Made by a program: the position numbers and the translations under genes. A stretch of 7,250 nucleotides of DNA from Chloroflexota bacterium (GTDB lineage: Bacteria; Chloroflexota; Dehalococcoidia; Dehalococcoidales; JAUYDJ01). Under the pieces are notes generated by a model. It saw only the letters and a program-made list of their open reading frames with translations. It was not told the origin of the DNA and did not search any database. Below, piece after piece: positions 1 to 6,503 of the stretch (positions within the stretch are counted from its first letter, which is position 1; each line of letters starts with the position of its first letter). Location: the NCBI GenBank assembly GCA_030690025.1, contig JAUYDJ010000066.1:1-7250 (forward strand), given 5' to 3'.

Positions 1-2142
1 ACCGCTAAGAACGTATCCCGGATATACATGCCCGGCATTGACGTCAAGGATGAACCTTTCCTGGCCTGGGATGGCAAGGTCAGGTTCGTCGGCCAGGAGG
101 TCGCGGCAGTAGCCGCCACCGAGGAGTCCATCGCCGAGGAAGCCCTCGAGCTGATAAAAGTCGAATATAAAGAGCTGCCCCCGGTGCTTTCCGTCGAGGA
201 TGCCATCAAGCCGCGCGCCCCGCAAATCCATGACGAGGTGCTGGTGCTCCAGTCTGACCCGGAGAACTATGCGCCGCAAAAGATTAAGAACAACATCGCC
301 TTTGAAGTAGTCTACGACCGCGGCAACCCCGCTGAAGGCCTAAAAGAGGCTGACGTCATCGTGGAAGAGGATTTCAAATACACCAATGTCGTGGCCGCTT
401 ACATGGAGCCGGACGGCTGCGTGGCCAGCCATGACGTTGGTTCCGGCAAGCTTACCCTCTGGGTAACCAGCCAGTGGCCCTCCAACATACGGGACGTCAT
501 TTCGCGGAACCTCAAGCTCCCCCTGAACCGCGTCAGGGTTATCCAGGAAGCGGTGGGCGGGGCCTTCGGCTCCAAGTTCACCGCTCTCCAGCTCCACCAC
601 TGCGCCGCCGAGCTGTCCATCCGGACGGGCCGCCCGGTCAAGCTCATCCGCACCCGCACCGAGGACATGATGCTGATGCGGTCCCGCGGCGATATGACGC
701 TGCGCATGAAGCTGGGCGCTAAAAAAGATGGCACACTTACCATCGAGATGACCGATATTCTGGTGGACAACGGCGCTTACCAGTACATGATGCGCCGCCG
801 CTCGCTGCACATGCTGGAGCGGAATGACGCCCTCTACCGCTTCGCCAATGTCAAGCACTCCTTCAAGAACATCTACACTAACAAGCGGGTAAACGGCACC
901 TACCGCAGCTTCGGGGATGCCCAGATGTCCTGGGCACGCGAGCAGCTGATGGACGTGCTGGCCGAGAAGCTGGGCATGGACCCGATAGCACTCAGGTTGA
1001 AAAACGCCACCCGGACCGGCGATATTACGCCCAACGGCTGGTTTATCCGCAGCTGCGGCCTTACCGACTGCCTCAAGCAGGCGAGTGCGGCGGTAGACTG
1101 GAAGGAAAAGAGAAAGAACAAGCAGCCCGGCCGGGGCATCGGCGTGGGCTGTATGTGCCATGAGACCGATGACCGGGCCTCGGACGGTTTCTACGGCACG
1201 GTAACCCACATCAAGCTGCTTGAAGACGGCACCGCACAGGTGCTGGTGGGCGAAGCCGAATACGGGAATGGCGTGCATAACGCCGTGGCCATGGTCGTCG
1301 CCGAAGAGTTGGGCATACCCATGGAGAATATTGAAATAGTGCCGCAGGACACGGATAGAGTCCCCTGGGGCTGGGGCGCGCTCGGCTCACGCATCATGGC
1401 GGCCGCCGTCAACGGCACCTATCTCGCCTGCCAGGACACTAAAAAGCAGATTCTCGAGGTCGCCGCCATTTTGTTGAAGACCAAACCGGAGAACCTCGAG
1501 TTCAAGAAGGGTAAAGTCACCGTCATCGGTTCACCCAGAAAGTCGCTCACGCTGCCCCAGATTGGCAACTTCGGCGTACACCGGATGGGCGGCTCGATGA
1601 TAATCGGTAAGGGCGTGGAGGAGCGCTGGGAGACCGAGTACGTGCTGAAGAGCACCCATCCCACGCACTACGGACGGGGCGTTGACGCTACCTACTACGA
1701 TACCACTATAGCCGAGGTGGAGGTCGACCCCGAGACCGGCCAGGTCAAGCTGCTCAATGTGGTCGTCGCCGATGATTGCGGCAAGGTGATTGACCGCCGG
1801 CAGCTCGAAGGGCAGGTAGATGGCGCCACCACGCAGGGCATTGGCGCCGCCCTTCTGGAAGGCATCGTCCTCGATACCCGGGGCAAGGTGATGAACGCCA
1901 ACTTCGATGATTACCGGGTGCCGCTGGCCACCAACGTGCCCCCCATCCAGCGCATCTTCGTGGAAAGCATTGACCCCGGCTTTGCCTACGGCTGCAAAGG
2001 CGGCGGCGAATCAGCCGGCATCGGCTCGGTAGCCCCGGCCATCGCCAACGCCATCTACGACGCCGTGGGAGTCAGAATCAAGATACCGCCTATGGCCGGA
2101 GAGCCAATCCTGAGAGCACTGGCTGAAAAAGGAGGTGCCTAA
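1..2142 (+). CDS. Xanthine dehydrogenase-family molybdopterin-binding (large) subunit, 5' end cut off
   Basis: Catalytic subunit of a molybdenum hydroxylase, which binds the Mo-molybdopterin cofactor and hydroxylates or dehydroxylates an organic substrate. The frame is open from base 1, and residues before the ATG at 28 continue the family's N-terminal domain, so that ATG is probably internal. The family usually has about 750-790 residues, so some 50-80 are missing. Counting from the Met at 28: an N-terminal domain with VRFVGQEVAAVAA (18-30), then cofactor-loop motifs GGAFGSK (177-183), TYRSFGDAQ (291-299), EYGNG (411-415), GSR (453-455), EGQVDGATTQGIG (594-606), and GGGES (658-662), whose Glu661 matches the family's catalytic Glu. 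The CO-dehydrogenase active-site loop (AYRCSFR) is absent, so this is not a form I CO dehydrogenase. EYGNG has Asn where the family commonly has Gln. The FAD and [2Fe-2S] subunit genes follow directly. The family is secure; the substrate is unknown. Confidence 0.93.
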   Translation, partial: TAKNVSRIYMPGIDVKDEPFLAWDGKVRFVGQEVAAVAATEESIAEEALELIKVEYKELPPVLSVEDAIKPRAPQIHDEVLVLQSDPENYAPQKIKNNIAFEVVYDRGNPAEGLKEADVIVEEDFKYTNVVAAYMEPDGCVASHDVGSGKLTLWVTSQWPSNIRDVISRNLKLPLNRVRVIQEAVGGAFGSKFTALQLHHCAAELSIRTGRPVKLIRTRTEDMMLMRSRGDMTLRMKLGAKKDGTLTIEMTDILVDNGAYQYMMRRRSLHMLERNDALYRFANVKHSFKNIYTNKRVNGTYRSFGDAQMSWAREQLMDVLAEKLGMDPIALRLKNATRTGDITPNGWFIRSCGLTDCLKQASAAVDWKEKRKNKQPGRGIGVGCMCHETDDRASDGFYGTVTHIKLLEDGTAQVLVGEAEYGNGVHNAVAMVVAEELGIPMENIEIVPQDTDRVPWGWGALGSRIMAAAVNGTYLACQDTKKQILEVAAILLKTKPENLEFKKGKVTVIGSPRKSLTLPQIGNFGVHRMGGSMIIGKGVEERWETEYVLKSTHPTHYGRGVDATYYDTTIAEVEVDPETGQVKLLNVVVADDCGKVIDRRQLEGQVDGATTQGIGAALLEGIVLDTRGKVMNANFDDYRVPLATNVPPIQRIFVESIDPGFAYGCKGGGESAGIGSVAPAIANAIYDAVGVRIKIPPMAGEPILRALAEKGGA

Positions 2143-3000
2143 ATGCGAGATTTCGACTATTTTGAACCGAGGTCTGCCGACGAGGCCGTCTCGCTGCTGG
2201 TCAAATACGGGGATGCCGCCAAGCTCATTGCCGGCGGCACTGACCTTGTGGTAAGAATGATAGCCGGTAGCCGCCGGCCTAAATACATAATCAATATCAA
2301 AGCTGTGCCCGGGCTTGATTACATCGATTGCAGCGGTGACGTGATAAAAATCGGCGCTACCACTACCATGCGCGCCATCGCCACCTCGGCGGAGCTTAAG
2401 AAAAAATGCCCTCAAATCGTCGAGGTTGCCCGGCAGTTTGCCTCAGTTACCATTGCCAACATGGCCACCATCGGCGGCAACTTGTGCAACGCCTCACCCG
2501 CCGCCGATACCGGCGCGCCGCTCGTTGTCCTGTCCGCTAAGGCTCAGATTACCGGGCTGGAAGGCACCCGGACGGTGCCGGTGGAGGGGTTCTTCACCGG
2601 GCCGGGCAGCACCGTGATGCAGCCCTACGAGCTCCTGACGGAAATCCAGATACCGGTGCCCCCGGCGGCATTCAAATGGGCATATATCAAACACGGCATA
2701 AGGTCGGTCTCCGACCTGGCATTGACCACCGTGGCCGTGCTGGTGAACATCAAGAATGGTATTTTTGTTGACGCCCGCGTTGCCCTGGGCGCGGCCTACC
2801 CTACGCCCATGCGGGCCACCCAGGCTGAAGCCGCCCTGAAGAACAAAAAGGCCACTGAAGCAACGGTGGAGAAAGCCGCCGCCCTGGTCAGGGAGCAGTG
2901 CTGCCCCATCTCCGATGTCCGGGCCAGTGCCGACTACCGGAAGCAGATTGCTTACGTCCTGACCCGGCGGGCCTTGATGTCGTGCTTGAATTCTAAGTAG
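2143..3000 (+). CDS. Molybdenum hydroxylase FAD-binding (medium) subunit
   Basis: Middle subunit of the same enzyme. It carries FAD and passes electrons between the iron-sulfur subunit and an external acceptor. At 285 residues it has the usual length. FAD-binding motifs are AGGTDL (30-35) and TIGGNLCNASPAAD (109-122). The C-terminal CO-dehydrogenase-flavoprotein domain ends with the typical DVRASADYRKQIA segment (258-270). The start codon directly follows the TAA of the large-subunit gene. A strong GGAGGT at 2131-2136 sits six bases upstream, inside the preceding gene, which suggests coupled translation. 4-Hydroxybenzoyl-CoA reductase beta subunits carry an extra loop of about 40 residues with four Cys for a [4Fe-4S] cluster. 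No such insertion or Cys group is visible here, which argues against that enzyme. The physiological electron acceptor cannot be read from the sequence. Confidence 0.94.
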   Translation: MRDFDYFEPRSADEAVSLLVKYGDAAKLIAGGTDLVVRMIAGSRRPKYIINIKAVPGLDYIDCSGDVIKIGATTTMRAIATSAELKKKCPQIVEVARQFASVTIANMATIGGNLCNASPAADTGAPLVVLSAKAQITGLEGTRTVPVEGFFTGPGSTVMQPYELLTEIQIPVPPAAFKWAYIKHGIRSVSDLALTTVAVLVNIKNGIFVDARVALGAAYPTPMRATQAEAALKNKKATEATVEKAAALVREQCCPISDVRASADYRKQIAYVLTRRALMSCLNSK

Positions 3001-3004
3001 GAGG
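2999..3004 (+). promoter_or_regulatory. Ribosome binding site that favours the GTG start of the iron-sulfur subunit
   Basis: AGGAGG overlaps the stop codon of the FAD-subunit gene. It touches the ATG at 3005 with no spacer, but lies six bases before an in-frame GTG at 3011. Six bases is a normal Shine-Dalgarno spacing and zero is not, so GTG 3011 is the better start. Confidence 0.7.
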
Positions 3005-3010
3005 ATGACG

Positions 3011-3478
3011 GTGAGACAGCTAATACGATTGATAGTGAACGGTGAGCCTAACGAGGTGCTGGTGAAACCCAGTGACACCCTGCTGTATGTCCTGCGAGAG
3101 AAGCTCGGCCTGACGGGCACCAAGCACGGCTGTGATAGCGGTAAATGCGGTTCCTGCACCGTCCTCCTCGATGACAAACCGGTGCGGTCATGTTTGACGC
3201 TGGCCATCAGCGTAAGGGATAGAGAACTCACCACCATTGAAGGGCTGGCCCGGAACGGTGACTTACATCCGCTGCAGAAAGCCTTTATCGAAAACGGGGC
3301 GGTGCAGTGCGGCTTTTGCACCCCGGGCATGATTATGTTCGCCAAGGCGTTTTTGGAAGAGAATCCCAAACCGCGCGAAGAGGAAATCAGGAAGGCATTA
3401 TCGGCCAATATCTGCCGCTGCACCGGCTACGTCAAGATTATCGAAGCTATTCAAGCGGCAGCTAAAGAGATGCAATAG
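3011..3478 (+). CDS. Molybdenum hydroxylase [2Fe-2S] (small) subunit
   Basis: Iron-sulfur subunit linking the Mo site to FAD. It is 155 residues from the GTG at 3011, or 157 from the ATG at 3005; the ribosome site favours GTG. Numbering from the ATG, the N-terminal plant-ferredoxin-like domain has Cys43, Cys48, Cys51 and Cys63 (C-x4-C-x2-C-x11-C) for one [2Fe-2S] cluster. The C-terminal helical domain has Cys102, Cys105, Cys137 and Cys139, in QCGFCTPG and ICRCTGY, for the second. All eight ligands are present and the length is typical of the family (about 150-170), so the protein looks intact. It is the last gene of the large-medium-small operon. Its stop lies 12 bases from the stop of the convergent gene, with no clear terminator between. 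The family is secure; the partner enzyme's substrate is not known. Confidence 0.95.
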   Translation: MRQLIRLIVNGEPNEVLVKPSDTLLYVLREKLGLTGTKHGCDSGKCGSCTVLLDDKPVRSCLTLAISVRDRELTTIEGLARNGDLHPLQKAFIENGAVQCGFCTPGMIMFAKAFLEENPKPREEEIRKALSANICRCTGYVKIIEAIQAAAKEMQ

Positions 3479-3490
3479 TCCGGCAATAGG

Positions 3491-4225
3491 TCATGTGCCG
3501 TGGCTCAGGCGGGCGACCAGGTGCACCGGCAGGTGGTACTTCATCATTTTCGCCTGGGTGGTGTCAATGTCATATTCCACCCGGTAAATCCTGATTATCC
3601 CGCCTTCGGTTTCATAGATGGCATAGCTGGCCCGCGGGTCGCCGTCACGGGGTTGCCCCACGCCTCCCGGATTGATAATCATCCGGTCTTTGCCTACCGA
3701 TAGGCCGATTCCCGGCAGCAAGCGGTCGACCGAACACTCGCCGGCCATGTTACTCTTGAAGACCAGTGGGATATGCGAATGCCCCACCAGGCAATACGGC
3801 GTCTTGAAATAGGCAAAATTATCTTTAGCGATGCTGGTTGATAAAACATACTCCCAGACAGGCTCGCGGGGGCTGCCGTGCACCAGGGTAAAATCCCTCT
3901 TCTCGATGACCTGCGGTAGACCCGTCAGGTATTCTACATCTTCAGGCTGTAGCTGCTTGCCCGTCCAGTGCGCCGCCGCGGCGGCGTCAGGATTAAAATA
4001 GGATGTGTCCAGCTTGCCGATAGCCGCCAGGTCGTGGTTGCCGACCACACAGACACCGTGCTGTTCCCGCAACAACTCGATGCACTCATGTGGCTCAGGC
4101 CCGTAGCCGACCACGTCGCCCAGGCACCACATTTCCTCCACCCCACCCCGCTGCTTAATATCATTCAGCACCGCCGTAAAAGCGGCCAGGTTGGAATGTA
4201 TATCAGCCAGGAAAGCGTAACGCAT
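3491..4225 (-). CDS. Metallophosphoesterase, calcineurin-like superfamily (YfcE/MJ0936-like)
   Basis: Predicted cytoplasmic two-metal phosphoesterase of 244 residues. Motifs appear in the usual order: DIHSN (8-12), GDVVGYGP (36-43), GNHD (62-65), VHGS (115-118) and GHSH (148-151), which supply the metal-binding Asp8, His10, Asp37, Asn63, His116, His149 and His151. The C-terminal NPGGVGQPRDGDPRASYAIY stretch (185-204) is typical of the YfcE/MJ0936-like branch, whose members hydrolyse phosphodiesters in vitro. Annotations as diadenosine tetraphosphatase-related protein are common for such genes, but nothing here fixes the substrate. No signal peptide or membrane segment is seen. It is a single gene, convergent with the Mo operon and divergent from thiL. 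There is no convincing Shine-Dalgarno before the ATG. Instead an extended -10-like box ends seven bases upstream, so the message may be leaderless. Confidence 0.92.
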   Translation of the reverse strand: MRYAFLADIHSNLAAFTAVLNDIKQRGGVEEMWCLGDVVGYGPEPHECIELLREQHGVCVVGNHDLAAIGKLDTSYFNPDAAAAAHWTGKQLQPEDVEYLTGLPQVIEKRDFTLVHGSPREPVWEYVLSTSIAKDNFAYFKTPYCLVGHSHIPLVFKSNMAGECSVDRLLPGIGLSVGKDRMIINPGGVGQPRDGDPRASYAIYETEGGIIRIYRVEYDIDTTQAKMMKYHLPVHLVARLSHGT

Positions 4226-4232
4226 TTCAGAA

Positions 4233-4261
4233 ACTATAGCATGTTTTACCGCAGATTTCTA
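4233..4261 (-). promoter_or_regulatory. Candidate promoter for the metallophosphoesterase gene
   Basis: Read on the minus strand, TATAGT (4238-4233) is preceded directly by TGC, giving an extended -10 element. A weak -35-like TAGAAA (4261-4256) lies 17 bases further upstream. Only seven bases separate the -10 box from the ATG at 4225, so transcription would begin at or next to the start codon. This is pattern matching only. Confidence 0.4.
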
Positions 4262-4268
4262 GAGGCGG

Positions 4269-4298
4269 TTGTTCCCCAGATACGCTGCGTGTTATAAT
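4269..4298 (+). promoter_or_regulatory. Candidate promoter for the thiL-tsaE-tsaB-HAD operon
   Basis: A perfect TATAAT at 4293-4298 follows TTGTTC (4269-4274, three of six consensus -35 bases) after an 18-base spacer. The -10 box ends ten bases before the thiL ATG, so transcription would start about three or four bases upstream of it. No Shine-Dalgarno sequence is visible in between. It lies back to back with the minus-strand candidate and does not overlap it. Confidence 0.5.
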
Positions 4299-4308
4299 CA
4301 GTCCTGCT

Positions 4309-5331
4309 ATGAAAGTCTCCGAACTGGGCGAAGTCGGGCTGATTGAACGCCTGTCCAAAATTGTTGCCCGCTCGCGGCAGGATAACGCCCCAGCCTGGCA
4401 ACAGCTACTTACCGGCATCGGTGATGACGCCGCCGCCTGGCGCGGTGACGCCCCCATTCAGCTCGCCACCGTTGATTCCCTGATTCAGGATATCCACTTC
4501 CGCCTGGGCATGGCCTCCTGGCGGGAGCTGGGCTGGAAGGCCCTGGCCATCAACCTCAGCGATATCGCCGCTATGGGTGGCGAGCCTCGCTACGCCCTGG
4601 TGTCGCTGGCCGTGCCTGACTCTACCGAAGTAGATGATGTTATCGCTTTATACGAAGGTATAATGGAACTCGCCCGGCCTTCCGGTGTGGCTATCGTCGG
4701 CGGCGATACCAATAACGCCGCTATAATCGTTATTGACGTCACAGTCATCGGTTGCGCCCAGGAAAAGCTCCTTACCCGCGCCACGGCTCAGCCCGGTGAC
4801 CAGATTGCCGTTACCGGCTACCTGGGCACGGCCGCCGCCGGCTTACAGATGCTCACGCAGGGACTTAAATTCGACCCCGAAACTACTAACCTCTTGAGGC
4901 AAGCCTTCCTCAAGCCCGTTCCCCGGGTAGCTGAAGGCCAACTGCTGGTGAAGCACGGCGTCAGGACCGCCATCGATATTAGCGACGGCCTCATTGCCGA
5001 CCTGCACCATGTCTGCCGGGCCAGCCGCGTCAGCGCCCGCATAGACGTCGACCTTGTGCCTATCCACCCGGCGGTCAAAGCCAGCTTCGGCGAGAAAGCG
5101 CGGGATATGGCCCTTTCGGGCGGTGAGGACTACGAGCTGCTGTTTACCGGCCCAGCAAAGGTCATTAGTAAGGTAAAGACAGCCGCGTCCTGCCCGGTCA
5201 CCATCATCGGCGAAATCACCGCCGGCAAGCCCGGCCAGATAGCTTTGACTGACCGCCGCGGCAAACCCTACGAGCTGGGCAAGGACGGCTGGGAGCACTT
5301 CGTCAGCAAGACATCGGCAAAGAAAGCATGA
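4309..5331 (+). CDS. thiL: Thiamine-monophosphate kinase
   Basis: Phosphorylates thiamine monophosphate with ATP to thiamine diphosphate, the last step of cofactor synthesis, in the cytoplasm. The 340 residues compare with about 325 for E. coli ThiL. The N-terminal SELGEVGLIERL matches the family start and supports this ATG. Motifs: GIGDDAA (36-42), TVDSLIQDIHF (54-64), KALAINLSDIAAMGG (77-91), GGDTN (131-135), DISDGL (223-228) and SGGEDYELLF (270-279). These include the Asp residues that bind Mg-nucleotide and substrate. The whole PurM-like two-domain fold appears intact. No other thiamine gene and no TPP riboswitch lies nearby. The stop overlaps the tsaE start by four bases (ATGA), so translation is probably coupled. 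There is no evident ribosome site, and the promoter candidate is almost adjacent to the ATG. Confidence 0.95.
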   Translation: MKVSELGEVGLIERLSKIVARSRQDNAPAWQQLLTGIGDDAAAWRGDAPIQLATVDSLIQDIHFRLGMASWRELGWKALAINLSDIAAMGGEPRYALVSLAVPDSTEVDDVIALYEGIMELARPSGVAIVGGDTNNAAIIVIDVTVIGCAQEKLLTRATAQPGDQIAVTGYLGTAAAGLQMLTQGLKFDPETTNLLRQAFLKPVPRVAEGQLLVKHGVRTAIDISDGLIADLHHVCRASRVSARIDVDLVPIHPAVKASFGEKARDMALSGGEDYELLFTGPAKVISKVKTAASCPVTIIGEITAGKPGQIALTDRRGKPYELGKDGWEHFVSKTSAKKA

Positions 5332-5804
5332 GCGACATCGAGCTAATCACCCATAGCCCGGAGGAGACCCAGAAGCTGGGCGTCTACATCGGAGAGTCCG
5401 CTCAGGCCGGTGACATCTACCTGCTGACCGGCGGCCTGGGGACAGGGAAGACCTACCTCACCCAGGGCATCGCCTGGGGACTGGACATCGAGGAATACGC
5501 ACTCAGCCCGACCTTTGTCATCGTCCGGGAGCTCCGCGGCCGGCTACCGCTATACCATATCGACCTGTACCGCCTCGACCGCGCCGAGGAGGTCGATGAG
5601 CTGGGACTTGATGAATATCTTTACCGGAACGGCGTCTGCGTCATCGAGTGGGCGGAAAAGGGGCTGAGTGTCCTACCGCCCGAGCACCTGCTGATTGAAA
5701 TCAGCTATGTTGGTGAGACCGACCGCCGCTTCCGCTTCAAGCCCAGCGGCCAGCACTATGTCGACCTGGTTGACCGTCTCAAGTATTTTATCCCGAACCT
5801 GTAG
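5328..5804 (+). CDS. tsaE: tRNA t6A37 synthesis ATPase TsaE
   Basis: P-loop ATPase that works with TsaB and TsaD in making N6-threonylcarbamoyladenosine at position 37 of ANN-decoding tRNAs. In known systems it resets the TsaBD complex after each cycle. The 158 residues are normal for the family. Walker A is GGLGTGKT (35-42), followed by SPTF (60-63), HIDLYRLD (77-84, with conserved Asp79) and IEWAEKG (106-112, with conserved Glu107 and Trp108). The start overlaps the thiL stop as ATGA, with only a weak purine-rich AAAGAAAG upstream. tsaB follows ten bases after the stop, which supports the assignment. TsaD and the TsaC/Sua5 enzyme are not in this window and should be encoded elsewhere. Confidence 0.95.
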   Translation: MSDIELITHSPEETQKLGVYIGESAQAGDIYLLTGGLGTGKTYLTQGIAWGLDIEEYALSPTFVIVRELRGRLPLYHIDLYRLDRAEEVDELGLDEYLYRNGVCVIEWAEKGLSVLPPEHLLIEISYVGETDRRFRFKPSGQHYVDLVDRLKYFIPNL

Positions 5805-5809
5805 AAAGG
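5804..5809 (+). promoter_or_regulatory. Ribosome binding site that sets the tsaB start
   Basis: GAAAGG overlaps the last base of the tsaE stop and lies five bases before the ATG at 5815. An in-frame ATG at 5695 would add 40 residues running through tsaE. That extension is Ser/Ala-rich and unlike the family, so 5815 is the start. Confidence 0.7.
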
Positions 5810-5814
5810 CTGGA

Positions 5815-6495
5815 ATGTACCTCGCAATAGACACCTCGACCGATATGGCAAGCCTGGCCCTGCTGCAGGACGACAGTATCCTTGCCGAGCTGACCTGGCG
5901 CTGCGGGCGAAACCACACCACCGAGCTGCTGCCCCAACTGATGCACCTGTTGAGTCAGGCTAAGCTGAACATCAAAGCGGCAAGCGGCATAATCGTGGCC
6001 AGGGGGCCGGGCAGTTATAACGGGCTGCGCGTGGGCGTCAGCACCGCTAAGGGACTGGCCCTCAGCCTCGGTTGCCCGGTGGTCGGTGTCAGCACCCTGG
6101 AAGCCGCCGCCTACCCCTATGCCGCTACCGGCCTGCCCGTCTGCGCCATACTCGGCGCCGGCCGCAGCGAGATTGCTGCCGCCACATACCGGCAGCAACG
6201 CCATAGGTGGCACCAGCTTGTCGACGAGCATATAACCACTGTTGACGCCCTGTGTTCACAGATAACCAGTAAAACCGTGTTCTGCGGGGAAATCAGTCCA
6301 CTTATGGCTGCCGAGCTTAAAGAGCGACTCAAGCAAAAAGCGATAATACCCTCTGCCGCCGCCAGGCTGCGGCGGGCTGGCTTTCTAGCTGAGCTAGGCA
6401 TCAAAAGACTTGCCGCCGGCGACTTTGATGACCCGGCCACTCTCCAGCCAATCTACCTGCGCCGACCGCAAATTACTAAGGCAAAGCATCTATAA
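5815..6495 (+). CDS. tsaB: tRNA t6A37 synthesis protein TsaB
   Basis: Non-catalytic partner of TsaD in tRNA t6A synthesis, with the ASKHA fold shared with TsaD; 226 residues, normal for the family (about 220-240). The N-terminal MYLAIDTST (1-9) starts exactly where family members start. It continues with HTTELLPQL (34-42), the signature GPGSYNGLRVGVSTAKGLAL (64-83; usually GPGSFTGLR) and PVVGVSTLEAAA (88-99). The C-terminal PIYLRRPQITKA (212-223) resembles the family's usual tail. The segment that often reads DARRGEVY is here LGAGRSEIAAATY (113-125), a modest departure that may affect nothing, as TsaB's nucleotide site is not catalytic. It lies directly after tsaE. Eight bases separate it from the HAD gene downstream. 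Confidence 0.94.
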   Translation: MYLAIDTSTDMASLALLQDDSILAELTWRCGRNHTTELLPQLMHLLSQAKLNIKAASGIIVARGPGSYNGLRVGVSTAKGLALSLGCPVVGVSTLEAAAYPYAATGLPVCAILGAGRSEIAAATYRQQRHRWHQLVDEHITTVDALCSQITSKTVFCGEISPLMAAELKERLKQKAIIPSAAARLRRAGFLAELGIKRLAAGDFDDPATLQPIYLRRPQITKAKHL

Positions 6496-6503
6496 GAGCA
6501 TTT

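Noticed and set aside
340..1278. A 312-codon open frame on the minus strand opposite the Mo large subunit
   Set aside because: It lies wholly inside a well-supported gene with conserved motifs, and its translation resembles no family. Long antisense frames are expected in GC-rich coding DNA.
2494..3423. A 309-codon open frame on the minus strand across the FAD and Fe-S subunit genes
   Set aside because: It spans the junction of two well-supported genes, has no recognisable domain, and is best explained as a shadow frame.
3472..3489. A repeated GCAATAG, two copies 11 bases apart
   Set aside because: Seven bases repeated twice is within chance, and one copy is the end of a coding sequence. 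No third copy or further symmetry is seen.
3481..3500. A five-base inverted repeat (CGGCA/TGCCG) at the convergent junction
   Set aside because: The stem is short, the loop is ten bases, and no T-run follows on either strand, so it does not qualify as an intrinsic terminator.
3971..3986. A perfect 16-base GC palindrome (CGCCGCCGCGGCGGCG)
   Set aside because: It lies inside the metallophosphoesterase gene, where it encodes a run of alanines. GCC/GCG codon repeats produce such symmetry by chance, and nothing nearby suggests an operator or terminator.
4226..4308. A TPP riboswitch upstream of thiL
   Set aside because: The gap is only 83 bases, the likely leader is a few bases long, and I see no thi-box-like sequence.
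5695..5814. A 40-residue N-terminal extension of TsaB
   Set aside because: It overlaps tsaE entirely, is low-complexity Ser/Ala-rich, and precedes the canonical MYLAIDTST start, which has its own ribosome site.
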